A stretch of 13,193 bases of DNA from JAGNLA01 sp964472265 (GCA_964472265.1 CAYYJO010000056.1:1-13193); one strand, 5' to 3'. Shown: positions 1 through 6,242, counted from the first letter of the stretch. Translations and numbers: made by a program. Notes: generated by a model from the sequence alone, not told the origin.

Positions 1-12
1 TCCTAGGAATCC

Positions 13-41
13 TTGACAAAATTCAATTGTGGCCTTATTTT
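13..41 (+). promoter_or_regulatory. Predicted sigma70 promoter of der
   Basis: A perfect -35 TTGACA (13-18) is followed after 17 bp by TATTTT (36-41), a 4/6 match to the -10 consensus. The start point would be near 48, only about 3 nt before the ATG at 51, and no Shine-Dalgarno site is seen there. The transcript may therefore be leaderless. The call rests on consensus match and spacing only. Confidence 0.5.
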
Positions 42-50
42 CTACATATT

Positions 51-1391
51 ATGGATGAAGAAATCAAACAAATCAGAGCTGTAAAATCCGATCTGCCGGT
101 TGTCGCCTTCATTGGAAGGCCATCTGTCGGCAAATCCACGATTTTCAATAGAATACTCCGAAAAAACCTTGTCATAACCGACAGGAAATTCGGAGTGACC
201 AGGGACAGGATCATGGAAGACTTTGAGTGGAACAGGGTTCCATTCACACTCATGGACACCGGCGGAATCGCACCCGAAGAAGGCCCAATCCAGAACCAGG
301 TATCGATCCAATCAGAACTTGCGCTTGGTATGGCTGATCTGATCGTCTTTGTCGTTGATTCAATCACGGGTCCGACAAAAGAGGACATTTACGTTGCAAA
401 ACTCCTCAAAAACGCCCGCGACAGGGTGATTCTGGTTGCGAACAAGGCAGACAATAAAGACTATTCAGACCACAACTTTTTCATTCTCGGATTTGGCGAA
501 CCATACTACCTCTCTGCAATGTCAGGGCGCAACCTTGCCGACCTTCTGGACATGATCGTCAACAAAATAAAGATCGTCACAGCAGACAAACTGGAGGAGG
601 TTGAAGAAGAGTGGATTCCAAGGATAACAATCGTTGGCAAGCCAAACGTTGGCAAATCCTCGCTTTTAAACCAGATTCTCGGCGAGAAGAGGGCAACCGT
701 TTCTGAAATAGCCGGAACAACACGCGACGCCGTCGACACCCTGATCGAGTTCGACGGGAGAAAATTTGTGCTGGTGGACACTGCAGGAATCAGGAAAAAA
801 TACAAATATGACGAACAACTGGATTTTGTCACCGTCAAGCGTTCAGAGCAGGCGATACACAGGTCTGACCTTTGCATCATGACCATCGACGGTTCGCTTG
901 GCGTTGCCTCTGAAGATCAGCACCTTGCAAGGTTCATCGCCGACGAAGGAAAAGCCTGCATCATTGCCCTCAACAAAATCGACCTCGTTGAAAACAGGGC
1001 TCCACTGCTTGAGCACCTGGAGCACCAGCTCAGATTTATCTCATACGCACCAGTGATCCCGATGTCGGCTTTGACTGGCAAAAACACAATAAAAGTATTC
1101 CCCACAATCATCACTGTGCTCGACCATTTCACGTCCCGCATCACCACAGGAAAGTTCAACAAGTTCATATCGGAGGCAACCGACAGGCAGTCCCCGATGA
1201 TTCACAGGGGAAAGCTCCTGAAAATCTACTACGGTACACAGGTTGCAGCAAAACCTCCGATTTATGAACTATTTGTTAACGACCCGGATGCTGCATCGCC
1301 TGCGTATATGAGGTATCTGGAGAACCAGCTGAGACTTTCCAACGATCTCGCAGGAACACCGATAATATTCCGATTAAAGGAGCGTAGATGA
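51..1391 (+). CDS. der: Ribosome biogenesis GTPase Der (EngA)
   Basis: Der is an essential double GTPase that helps assemble the 50S ribosomal subunit. The 446-residue product has the full family architecture. G domain 1 shows a P-loop GRPSVGKST (22-30), DTGG (69-72) and NKAD (131-134). An acidic linker (about 181-187) leads to G domain 2 with GKPNVGKSS (196-204), DTAG (243-246) and NKID (308-311). A C-terminal KH-like domain runs from about residue 350. The length is typical. The ATG at 51 is preferred to an in-frame TTG at 27: it places the P-loop at the usual distance from the N terminus, and the TTG lies between the predicted -35 and -10 boxes. No ribosome binding site precedes the ATG, so initiation may be leaderless. 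The stop overlaps the gpsA start (ATGA), implying translational coupling. Confidence 0.96.
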   Translation: MDEEIKQIRAVKSDLPVVAFIGRPSVGKSTIFNRILRKNLVITDRKFGVTRDRIMEDFEWNRVPFTLMDTGGIAPEEGPIQNQVSIQSELALGMADLIVFVVDSITGPTKEDIYVAKLLKNARDRVILVANKADNKDYSDHNFFILGFGEPYYLSAMSGRNLADLLDMIVNKIKIVTADKLEEVEEEWIPRITIVGKPNVGKSSLLNQILGEKRATVSEIAGTTRDAVDTLIEFDGRKFVLVDTAGIRKKYKYDEQLDFVTVKRSEQAIHRSDLCIMTIDGSLGVASEDQHLARFIADEGKACIIALNKIDLVENRAPLLEHLEHQLRFISYAPVIPMSALTGKNTIKVFPTIITVLDHFTSRITTGKFNKFISEATDRQSPMIHRGKLLKIYYGTQVAAKPPIYELFVNDPDAASPAYMRYLENQLRLSNDLAGTPIIFRLKERR

Positions 1392-2395
1392 GGGTTTGTG
1401 TCATGGGAGCAGGTGCCTGGGGCACCGCCCTGACCCTCCAGCTTGCCTCAAAAAACGTCGAAACGGTCTTATGGGCAAACACAAAACCGCTCTGGGACGA
1501 GATCGTAACAAAGCATGAAAATACCAGCTTTTTTCCTGGTTTTACCATTCCGGATTCGGTGGCAATTGAGTTTGACCTCTTGACAGCCACAAAGTCAGTA
1601 AATATAATCATCGTCGCTGTACCAGGTAAATATCTTGCGGATACTGCAAGGGAGTTTGACCTTGACAATCGGGTGAAGGTACTGTCAGCAACCAAGGGCA
1701 TCGAAGCCAAAGAAGGTCTGACTGCAAGCGAAATCCTCTCCAAGATTTGGAAACTGTCCGACGACAGGATTGCAGTTTTGTCAGGCCCTAACTTTGCCAG
1801 GGAAGTCGCGATGGGACATCCCACGGCTTCAGTTGTGGCTTCAAAGTCCGAAGAGCTTGGCAAAGAACTCCAGACGCTGCTCTCAAACGAGAGCTTCAGG
1901 GTCTACCGTTCTACCGACGTTGCCGGTGTCGAAATCGGCTCGGTTTTAAAAAACGTCGTGGCAATCGGGGCCGGAATCGTTGAAGGTCTGGGATTCGGAG
2001 CCAACACCAAGGCAGCGCTCATTGTTCGTGGCATCGAAGAGAGCCGAAGGCTGATTTCAGCAATAGGCGCTGATGAATCCACGATTTATGGGTTATCATG
2101 CCTGGGTGACATGGTGGCAACCTGCTTCTCTCCAATGTCTCGCAACAGAAGTTACGGATATTGGATTGGCCAAGGTTTGTCGCCTTCAGAGGCAGAAATG
2201 CGGATTCAATCTGCAGGAAATGCCATCGAGGGGCTTGACTCTTTGGAAGGATTGCTTAAAATTGCAGGCAGGTACAGGACACAACTCCCAATTGCAGAAA
2301 CAATCAGCAAAATAGTGCATGGCAGTTTGGAGCCCTTGCCAGCTGTAAAGCAGCTGATGACGAGGGAATTGAAAGAAGAAAGACAAAAAATTTAA
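1388..2395 (+). CDS. gpsA: NAD(P)H-dependent glycerol-3-phosphate dehydrogenase
   Basis: GpsA reduces dihydroxyacetone phosphate to sn-glycerol 3-phosphate in the cytosol, supplying the backbone of membrane phospholipids. The 335-residue protein begins with a Rossmann motif GAGAWG (7-12). It contains the family signature SGPNFAREVA, the active-site lysine in SVLKN (K188), a glycine-rich helix region GAGIVEGLGFGANTKAA, and the C-terminal TCFSPMSRNR block (245-254). The length is normal and no key residue is missing. The ATG at 1388 overlaps the der stop by 4 nt and has AAAGGAG about 5 nt upstream. The stop at 2393-2395 is followed at once by the hup ribosome binding site, so der, gpsA and hup look like one transcription unit. 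The acyltransferase gene plsY, often placed between der and gpsA in Firmicutes, is absent here. Confidence 0.96.
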   Translation: MRVCVMGAGAWGTALTLQLASKNVETVLWANTKPLWDEIVTKHENTSFFPGFTIPDSVAIEFDLLTATKSVNIIIVAVPGKYLADTAREFDLDNRVKVLSATKGIEAKEGLTASEILSKIWKLSDDRIAVLSGPNFAREVAMGHPTASVVASKSEELGKELQTLLSNESFRVYRSTDVAGVEIGSVLKNVVAIGAGIVEGLGFGANTKAALIVRGIEESRRLISAIGADESTIYGLSCLGDMVATCFSPMSRNRSYGYWIGQGLSPSEAEMRIQSAGNAIEGLDSLEGLLKIAGRYRTQLPIAETISKIVHGSLEPLPAVKQLMTRELKEERQKI

Positions 2396-2409
2396 AGGAG
2401 GAATTTAAA

Positions 2410-2691
2410 ATGACAAAGCCAGAACTCATCGACAAGATCGCAGCACAGACGAAGTTTTCAAAGAAGGATTGCGCAGCAATGCTCGACGCAACGCTCGACT
2501 CAATCAAGCACGCAATGAAGAGCGGAGAAAAGGTTCTCCTCGTCTCATTCGGCAGCTTCTATGTCAGGAACAGGGCAGCACGCAAGGGCGTCAACCCGAA
2601 GACAAGAAAGCCACTCAACATCGCAGCAAAGAAAGTTCCAGCATTCAAGCCGGGCAAAGACCTCAAAGAAGCAGTCAAGGGCGGAAAGTAA
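2410..2691 (+). CDS. hup: HU-family nucleoid DNA-binding protein
   Basis: This small basic histone-like protein bends and compacts DNA as a dimer. The 93 residues match the HU fold along their length. An N-terminal helical dimerisation region (MTKPELIDKIAA onward) is followed by the conserved GSFYVRNRAARKG block. Next comes the beta-arm with NPKTRKPLNI, whose Pro normally intercalates at the DNA kink, and then VPAFKPGKDLKEAV. The usual arm-tip motif is NPxTGE/K, so reading TRK here is a mild variant. A strong ribosome binding site AAAGGAGG (2395-2402) lies 7 nt before the ATG and overlaps the gpsA stop, so translation is likely coupled but independently strong. An intrinsic terminator follows 21 nt after the stop. 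IHF is less likely because no asymmetric partner is evident. Confidence 0.95.
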   Translation: MTKPELIDKIAAQTKFSKKDCAAMLDATLDSIKHAMKSGEKVLLVSFGSFYVRNRAARKGVNPKTRKPLNIAAKKVPAFKPGKDLKEAVKGGK

Positions 2692-2702
2692 TCAGTTAAC
2701 TC

Positions 2703-2732
2703 TTGAACAATGAAGCCAGGTTATGTTAGAAT
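2703..2732 (+). promoter_or_regulatory. Predicted tRNA-Pro(GGG) promoter nested in the hup terminator
   Basis: TTGAAC (2703-2708), an 18-bp spacer and TAGAAT (2727-2732), preceded by TG at 2724-2725, form an extended -10 promoter. The start point would be near 2739, about 12 nt before the tRNA. The -10 lies in the loop and upper stem of the hup terminator hairpin. Consensus match only. Confidence 0.5.
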
Positions 2733-2746
2733 AGCCTGGCTTTTTT
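2713..2746 (+). terminator. Rho-independent terminator after hup
   Basis: Arms AAGCCAGG (2713-2720) and CCTGGCTT (2735-2742) pair perfectly. Four further inner pairs (one T-G) leave the loop GTTAGA. A run of six T follows from 2741. It ends the der-gpsA-hup transcript just before the tRNA gene. Confidence 0.88.
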
Positions 2747-2750
2747 ATTT

Positions 2751-2825
2751 CGGGACGTAGCGCAGTTTGGTTAGCGCGTCAGTCTGGGGGACTGAAGGTC
2801 GGCAGTTCGAATCTGCCCGTCCCGA
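2751..2825 (+). tRNA. tRNA-Pro (anticodon GGG)
   Basis: The cloverleaf is complete. The acceptor stem CGGGACG pairs with CGTCCCG (2818-2824). The D stem is GCGC/GCGC with an AGTTTGGTTA loop. The anticodon stem TCAGT/ACTGA (2779-2783, 2791-2795) carries loop CTGGGGG, giving anticodon GGG at 2786-2788. The T arm is GGCAG-TTCGAAT-CTGCC, and A73 is at 2825. G37 after the anticodon fits proline tRNAs, where it is methylated. CCA is not encoded. It reads CCC/CCU codons. Confidence 0.95.
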
Positions 2826-2832
2826 TATTCAG

Positions 2833-2850
2833 CCTCGGCTAACGCCGAGG
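2833..2850 (+). other. Short perfect hairpin after tRNA-Pro(GGG)
   Basis: CCTCGGC (2833-2839), loop TAAC, then GCCGAGG (2844-2850) form a 7-bp GC-rich stem 8 nt past the tRNA. No T run follows, so it is not a canonical intrinsic terminator. It could assist 3' processing or weak termination. Confidence 0.5.
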
Positions 2851-3156
2851 GGAACACTGATCCCTTTGATTCCTGTCAATATTGATTATTCGAAATTAAT
2901 TCGAAAAATCTTTGAGTCCATGTGGTTCATAAAAAAACCTTGTCCAATTCTTTCATCAGTAAGCTTTCCAGGACAGAGCAGCACAAATTTGTGAATCAAA
3001 CAAACACTCTTAGATCCAACTGGTTAAACGCTTAACCATCTCGGGCTCCAAACAAAACGGCGTGAAACCGTGAAACAAAAATTGTGACCCGAATGGATCG
3101 ATATATGTTAAAAACCGTAGTCAATTCCTCGATCAATTCGAAGTTAAAACCTGCTC
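2851..3156. other. Intergenic spacer between the two tRNA-Pro genes
   Basis: No credible coding sequence is seen. The stretch is AT-rich and holds two TTCGAA palindromes 11 bp apart near 2889-2905 and a hairpin TGGTTAA-ACGC-TTAACCA (3021-3038). It also has a short direct repeat, GTGAAAC twice, near 3062-3076. No function can be assigned. Small ORFs here run into the tRNA genes and are not convincing. Confidence 0.5.
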
Positions 3157-3184
3157 TTTACAAACCAAACCAGTCTGCTAAAAT
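3157..3184 (+). promoter_or_regulatory. Predicted tRNA-Pro(CGG) promoter
   Basis: TTTACA (3157-3162), a 16-bp spacer and TAAAAT (3179-3184) with an upstream TGC (3176-3178) make an extended -10 promoter. The start point would be about 3191, some 4 nt before the tRNA. The TGCTAAAAT string recurs upstream of the CPBP protease gene. Confidence 0.6.
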
Positions 3185-3194
3185 TTCTTTTCGT

Positions 3195-3271
3195 CGGGAT
3201 GTGGCTCAGTTTGGTAGAGCGCTTGGTTCGGGACCAAGAGGTCGGCAGTTCGAATCTGCCCGTCCCGACCA
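3195..3271 (+). tRNA. tRNA-Pro (anticodon CGG), CCA encoded
   Basis: The acceptor stem CGGGATG pairs with CGTCCCG (3261-3267) with one T-G wobble. The D arm is GCTC/GAGC. The anticodon stem CTTGG/CCAAG carries loop TTCGGGA, giving anticodon CGG at 3229-3231. The variable and T-arm region is identical to the first tRNA. A73 is at 3268 and CCA is encoded at 3269-3271, unlike in the GGG tRNA. It reads CCG codons. Confidence 0.95.
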
Positions 3272-3316
3272 AATCACGATCCCATAGAAAATCCCCTAAC
3301 GATAATCGATATATTA

Positions 3317-3392
3317 TTTGGTAGAAAGACACTTTTAAGGGTTCGGGGCCAAGAGGTCAAAAGTATCGAATCTGCCCGTCCCGACCAAATCA
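3317..3392 (+). pseudogene. Decayed tRNA-Pro 3' fragment
   Basis: From TTTGGTAGA (D loop) onward this stretch matches tRNA-Pro(CGG), but with about 9 extra bases before the anticodon arm. The anticodon region reads GGTTCGGGGCCAAG. The 5' T stem has changed from GGCAG to AAAAGT, so the T arm cannot pair, and the acceptor 5' half is missing. The last 27 bp (3366-3392) are identical to 3250-3276, including CCA and six bases of 3' flank. It cannot be a working tRNA. It is either a tandem-duplication relic or an old integration scar at a tRNA 3' end. Confidence 0.8.
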
Positions 3393-3395
3393 TCA

Positions 3396-3418
3396 ACGTC
3401 TCCGCCGGTAAAGAACTA
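3396..3418 (+). repeat. Repeat box copy 1 (short form)
   Basis: This copy carries CTCCGCCGGTAAAGAACTA preceded by ACGT. It lacks the CCGGATGAGGGAGTTTTAACG leader of the other two copies. A hairpin with arms ATCTGG/CCAGAT (3437-3442, 3458-3463) follows. Confidence 0.7.
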
Positions 3419-3549
3419 TCCCTTTTGAATAAACCTATCTGGAAATCACTGACAAAGCCAGATGATTTCAATGAATACGAGAGATCATCAAAAAAATAAG
3501 CATAATCTAATCCTTCGTCTGCATAAGCGGGAGAAGGTGGCACGAAGTG

Positions 3550-3591
3550 CCGGATGAGGGAGTTTTAACGGCTCCGCCGATAAAGAACTGA
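3550..3591 (+). repeat. Repeat box copy 2 (long form)
   Basis: The leader CCGGATGAGGGAGTTTTA is followed by CTCCGCCGATAAAGAACT. Over 41 bp it differs from copy 3 at two positions. It is preceded by the small hairpin GGCAC-GAA-GTGCC and GGAGAAGG, and followed by a large imperfect palindrome (3593-3656). Confidence 0.8.
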
Positions 3592-3592
3592 G

Positions 3593-3656
3593 CCACTTGA
3601 CTTGTGTTGTTTTGAAATCGCGGAGCAAGTCCGCCGATTTCTTTCAGTCAAAGTGG
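3593..3656. repeat. Nested imperfect palindrome after repeat copy 2
   Basis: Outer arms CCACTTGACT (3593-3602) and AGTCAAAGTGG (3646-3656) pair with one bulge. Inside them, GAAATCGCGGA (3614-3624) pairs with TCCGCCGATTTC (3630-3641) with one bulged C around loop GCAAG. No T run adjoins it, so it is not a typical terminator. Confidence 0.7.
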
Positions 3657-3706
3657 TGATGATAAGAAAAATCAGTATCTTTGCCTCCATTATGAAGGTT
3701 TGAAGA

Positions 3707-3754
3707 GTGTAACCCATGTGCTAGTGAAAAGTGTTACCTATGTGGTTAGTTGAA
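3707..3754 (+). repeat. Two tandem GTGTWACCYATGTG boxes
   Basis: GTGTAACCCATGTGCTAGT (3707-3725) and GTGTTACCTATGTGGTTAGT (3731-3750) lie 24 bp apart in the same orientation, each followed by GAA. Tandem sites of this spacing resemble transposase-binding repeats at insertion-sequence ends. No transposase is nearby, so it may be a solo end. The IS link is inference from remembered similarity. Confidence 0.45.
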
Positions 3755-3793
3755 CAAAGTGCCGGAGGGTTCCAAAAGAAGAACTCCCCCTAC

Positions 3794-3873
3794 CCCCTCT
3801 TCGCAAGAGGGGCAAAAAAATGAAAACACTCCATCACCCTTAATCCCTCTCCCAGACTGCGTCCGGGCGAGGG
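3794..3873. repeat. Pair of GC-rich hairpins of dispersed-repeat type
   Basis: CCCCTCTT-CGC-AAGAGGGG (3794-3812) is a perfect 8-bp stem. CCCTCTCCC (3845-3853) pairs with GGGCGAGGG (3865-3873) with one mismatch. Similar CCCTCTCCC/GGGCGAGGG units are scattered through many bacterial genomes as REP-like intergenic repeats. The repeat creates a spurious open frame. Confidence 0.65.
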
Positions 3874-3967
3874 AAAATTGGCAAAATCCTTCGCCTGGCA
3901 ATTCAGAGGTGACACAAAGTCCATCCCTCTATCCTTCTCCTGAAACGAAGTTTTGGGAACAGGTGGC

Positions 3968-4008
3968 CCGGATGAGGGAGTTTTAACGCCTCCGCCGATA
4001 AAGAACTA
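3968..4008 (+). repeat. Repeat box copy 3 (long form)
   Basis: This copy matches copy 2 at 39 of 41 positions. It starts directly after GGTGGC, without the ACGAAGTG hairpin insert found before copy 2. It is followed by an inverted repeat with arms CCTC+TTGAAA (4010-4021) and TTTCAA+GAGG (4036-4045). Confidence 0.8.
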
Positions 4009-4041
4009 ACCTCCCTTGAAAATCCTGTTTTTTTGTTTCAA

Positions 4042-4112
4042 GAGGTAAATTCGAGAAATCTCTAAAGCAGAACGGTTATATATAAAAAGGCTCAATCACC
4101 GAAATTTACCTC
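4042..4112. repeat. Inverted repeat spanning the 3' end of the prolyl oligopeptidase gene
   Basis: GAGGTAAATTCG (4042-4053) and CGAAATTTACCTC (4100-4112) are complementary apart from one extra A, around a 46-nt AT-rich interior. The right arm includes part of the peptidase stop codon. No T run follows on the minus strand, so this is not a standard terminator. It may protect the 3' end of the mRNA. Confidence 0.5.
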
Positions 4113-6150
4113 AAATCGGATCAAACCCAATGTTTTCATAAATGAACGTCAAAATATCGGTCGTTTCATCAATCGCCTTGTCTGGCGATTTGTCAAAATG
4201 CCCACTATCGGAGAAATACTTGAGCAAAACAGGGTTGTCAGCTGATTGAGCCTCCTGGAGTGAAGCGACAAATTTGAATGAATGAAGAGGCTGGCACTTG
4301 CTGTCATTACTGTTTGTTACAATCATCATTGCCGGGTACTTTTCACCGATTTTCACGTTGTGAAGCGGGGAAAGCTTGTAAATCCATTTGAAGTCATCGG
4401 GATTGTCCGAGCATCCGCTTTCTGTCATAAAAGCCTTGCTGAAACTGAATTTGTGATACCTGAGTTTGTCATAGGCACCGTTTTGAGCGATAGCGACAGC
4501 AAACAAGTCGGGACGATAATTAACACTCGCGCTGATGAGCCTTGCACCTTCCGACCCACCAATTATTGCCAAATGCCTGGAATCCATAATGCCTTGAGAA
4601 ATCATGTATTCCGCTGCAGCAACGAAATCATCAATCGAATTCTGCTTGTTTTCCCTTGAACCAGCCCTGTGCCAGCTCTTGCCAAACTCGCCTCCACCCC
4701 TCACACCAGCTACCGCAAATATCCCGCCATGTTCAACAAAAACCCTCGTACGAACACGGAAATAAGGCTTGTTGATCATGCCGTAACCACCATACGCCTC
4801 AAGAAGAACAGGATTAACCTTTGTCAAATCCAACCCTTTCCTGTAGTACACCGTCAGTGGAACCATCGTTCCATCCTTGCTTTTGTACATTTCACACCTG
4901 CACTCGGTGTCAATTCTATCGATGGTTCCTGTGTTTGAATGGATTGGCTGCATTTCTCCGGTTTTCATATCAAAGAGCAACATCTGATCTGGATTTGTAA
5001 ACGATGTTCTCAGCATGGTTGTTTTGTTGTCGTCATCGCCAATCACCTTGCCAGACATAAGATAAAGTGTATTTCCATATCCTGCGTCAATTGATTTTAT
5101 GTAATTCCCGCTGGCGTCAAACTGTTGCAAAACCAGCTTCCCATCCACATTAACCTGGGCAAAGATTTTGTCCTGTTTGATCCTGATCGATTCGGGAACG
5201 ATGTTTGAATCAACAAAATCAAAAATCTTCGTGCAGTTTTCCTTATCAGGCCTGGCCGGATCAACAAGCATCAGTTGAGAACCATTGATGTATACCCACT
5301 TGCCGTCGATTTGACCCATAAAACCGCAGCTAAAATCTGTTGGTTCGTCATAAAACTTGCGGAAACTTGAATTTGGCTCATCCGTCTTTTTGAAATAGAA
5401 CCCCCATTTATCGGTGAAAATCTCGGCAATCATCCAGTCATCTTTTGTAAAGCACAGCAATTTGCTTGGTTTTTCATTGATCCCCAAGTCTGAGCATTCG
5501 ACCAGAGTCTTGTCATCCTTGGGTTTTGTTCCAATCTTGTGGAACTTTACCGACAGCGACAAAAGCTTGCCGGTGACGCCGTCATTCTCACGTTTTGGAC
5601 TGGTGTAGATGATTCCATCTTTCCAAAAGCAGGGAGTGCCGAAATCCTTAATCGGCTCATCTTTCAATACCTGTCGGGTTGTGAGATCAACGATGTAGAG
5701 TTCGCCGAAATCTGTTCCCGATCGATGCAAGCTAATTATACAGTATTTCCCATCATCTGAGACATCTCTGACGCCGACAAAGGCATATGAATCGGTGAAA
5801 TCTCCTGGATCGAACAAAACTTCTTCAGCGTCATTGATGCCATCTCTCATGACGATCCTGGTTCTGCCATCTTTATGGCTGGTTCTTCTGAAAAACAGCA
5901 TCTGCCCAGCTTTTGAGAGATTGCTGGCAAAACCCAGTCGGTCTCCTTTGAAAAACCGTTCCACTTCACGCCTTATCCTGTTTCTGAGAGGGAGACCGGC
6001 AAAGTATTTTTCTGTGAAATCCAGCTGCAATGTGAGCCAATCTTTCACATCCCGAGATTCTGAATCCTCCAGCCAGCGATAGGGATCAGCAACCTTTGTG
6101 CCGTGGTAATCGTCTACCACATCAACTTTTTTGGTGAATGGGTATCTCAT
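4111..6150 (-). CDS. Prolyl oligopeptidase (S9A family)
   Basis: This serine peptidase cleaves short peptides after proline. No signal peptide is present, so it should act in the cytosol. The 679 residues match family length. The N-terminal DPYRWLED signature is followed by a beta-propeller (about 70-410) and a C-terminal alpha/beta hydrolase domain. The inferred triad is Ser533 in GGSEGARL, Asp616 in SNDSKC and His651 in DSGHF, spaced nearly as in the animal enzyme. The GCSDNPDDFKWIYKLSPLHNVK stretch is also conserved. The Ser motif is GGSEGA rather than the usual GGSNGG. A Lys (618) aligns with the substrate-binding Arg643 of porcine enzyme, so specificity may differ. The ATG at 6150 is chosen over an in-frame TTG at 6207 because GGGAGG lies 5 nt upstream. 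The gene is divergent from the CPBP protease gene. Confidence 0.93.
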   Translation of the reverse strand: MRYPFTKKVDVVDDYHGTKVADPYRWLEDSESRDVKDWLTLQLDFTEKYFAGLPLRNRIRREVERFFKGDRLGFASNLSKAGQMLFFRRTSHKDGRTRIVMRDGINDAEEVLFDPGDFTDSYAFVGVRDVSDDGKYCIISLHRSGTDFGELYIVDLTTRQVLKDEPIKDFGTPCFWKDGIIYTSPKRENDGVTGKLLSLSVKFHKIGTKPKDDKTLVECSDLGINEKPSKLLCFTKDDWMIAEIFTDKWGFYFKKTDEPNSSFRKFYDEPTDFSCGFMGQIDGKWVYINGSQLMLVDPARPDKENCTKIFDFVDSNIVPESIRIKQDKIFAQVNVDGKLVLQQFDASGNYIKSIDAGYGNTLYLMSGKVIGDDDNKTTMLRTSFTNPDQMLLFDMKTGEMQPIHSNTGTIDRIDTECRCEMYKSKDGTMVPLTVYYRKGLDLTKVNPVLLEAYGGYGMINKPYFRVRTRVFVEHGGIFAVAGVRGGGEFGKSWHRAGSRENKQNSIDDFVAAAEYMISQGIMDSRHLAIIGGSEGARLISASVNYRPDLFAVAIAQNGAYDKLRYHKFSFSKAFMTESGCSDNPDDFKWIYKLSPLHNVKIGEKYPAMMIVTNSNDSKCQPLHSFKFVASLQEAQSADNPVLLKYFSDSGHFDKSPDKAIDETTDILTFIYENIGFDPI

Positions 6151-6213
6151 CTTTGCCTCCCAAATCTCTTTTGTATAAAAACTACAGCCTTTGCATGAAC
6201 TTGGCAAGCTGGA

Positions 6214-6230
6214 TTGATTTGTTTAATCAA
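6214..6230. promoter_or_regulatory. Palindrome in the divergent promoter region
   Basis: TTGATT (6214-6219), spacer TGTTT, and AATCAA (6225-6230) form a perfect 6-bp inverted repeat about midway between the divergent genes (6150 and 6258). It overlaps the -35 area of the CPBP promoter, so it could be an operator. No regulator gene is adjacent. Confidence 0.35.
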
Positions 6231-6242
6231 GGCGGTTTTTCT

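Larger units (their letters stand above)
3277..4110. other. Gene-free, repeat-rich intergenic region
   Basis: About 830 bp hold no credible gene. The contents are a tRNA-Pro remnant, three copies of a CTCCGCCGRTAAAGAACT box each followed by an inverted repeat, GC-rich hairpins of the CCCTCTCCC/GGGCGAGGG kind seen as dispersed intergenic repeats in many bacteria, and two tandem GTGTWACCYATGT boxes. The ORF at 3750-3986 would encode a Pro/Ser-rich peptide and is repeat-derived. Confidence 0.7.

Noticed and set aside
2767..2994. 75-codon plus-strand ORF
   Set aside because: It begins inside tRNA-Pro(GGG), has no ribosome binding site and shows no recognisable motif.
3084..3287. 67-codon plus-strand ORF
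   Set aside because: Its second half is the translated tRNA-Pro(CGG) gene.
3274..3543. 89-codon minus-strand ORF
   Set aside because: Its frame runs antisense through the tRNA-Pro remnant and repeat boxes, and nothing in the product looks like a known domain.
3750..3986. 78-codon plus-strand ORF rich in Pro and Ser
   Set aside because: It is built from GC-rich hairpin repeats (CCCCTCTT/AAGAGGGG, CCCTCTCCC/GGGCGAGGG) and has no ribosome binding site. Such repeats commonly give spurious peptides.
3396..4008. Possible CRISPR array
   Set aside because: The three repeat copies are 150-400 bp apart, differ in length and have no regular spacers or cas genes.
6151..6207. TTG start at 6207 for the prolyl oligopeptidase
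   Set aside because: The ATG at 6150 has GGGAGG 5 nt upstream and begins at the family's usual N terminus.
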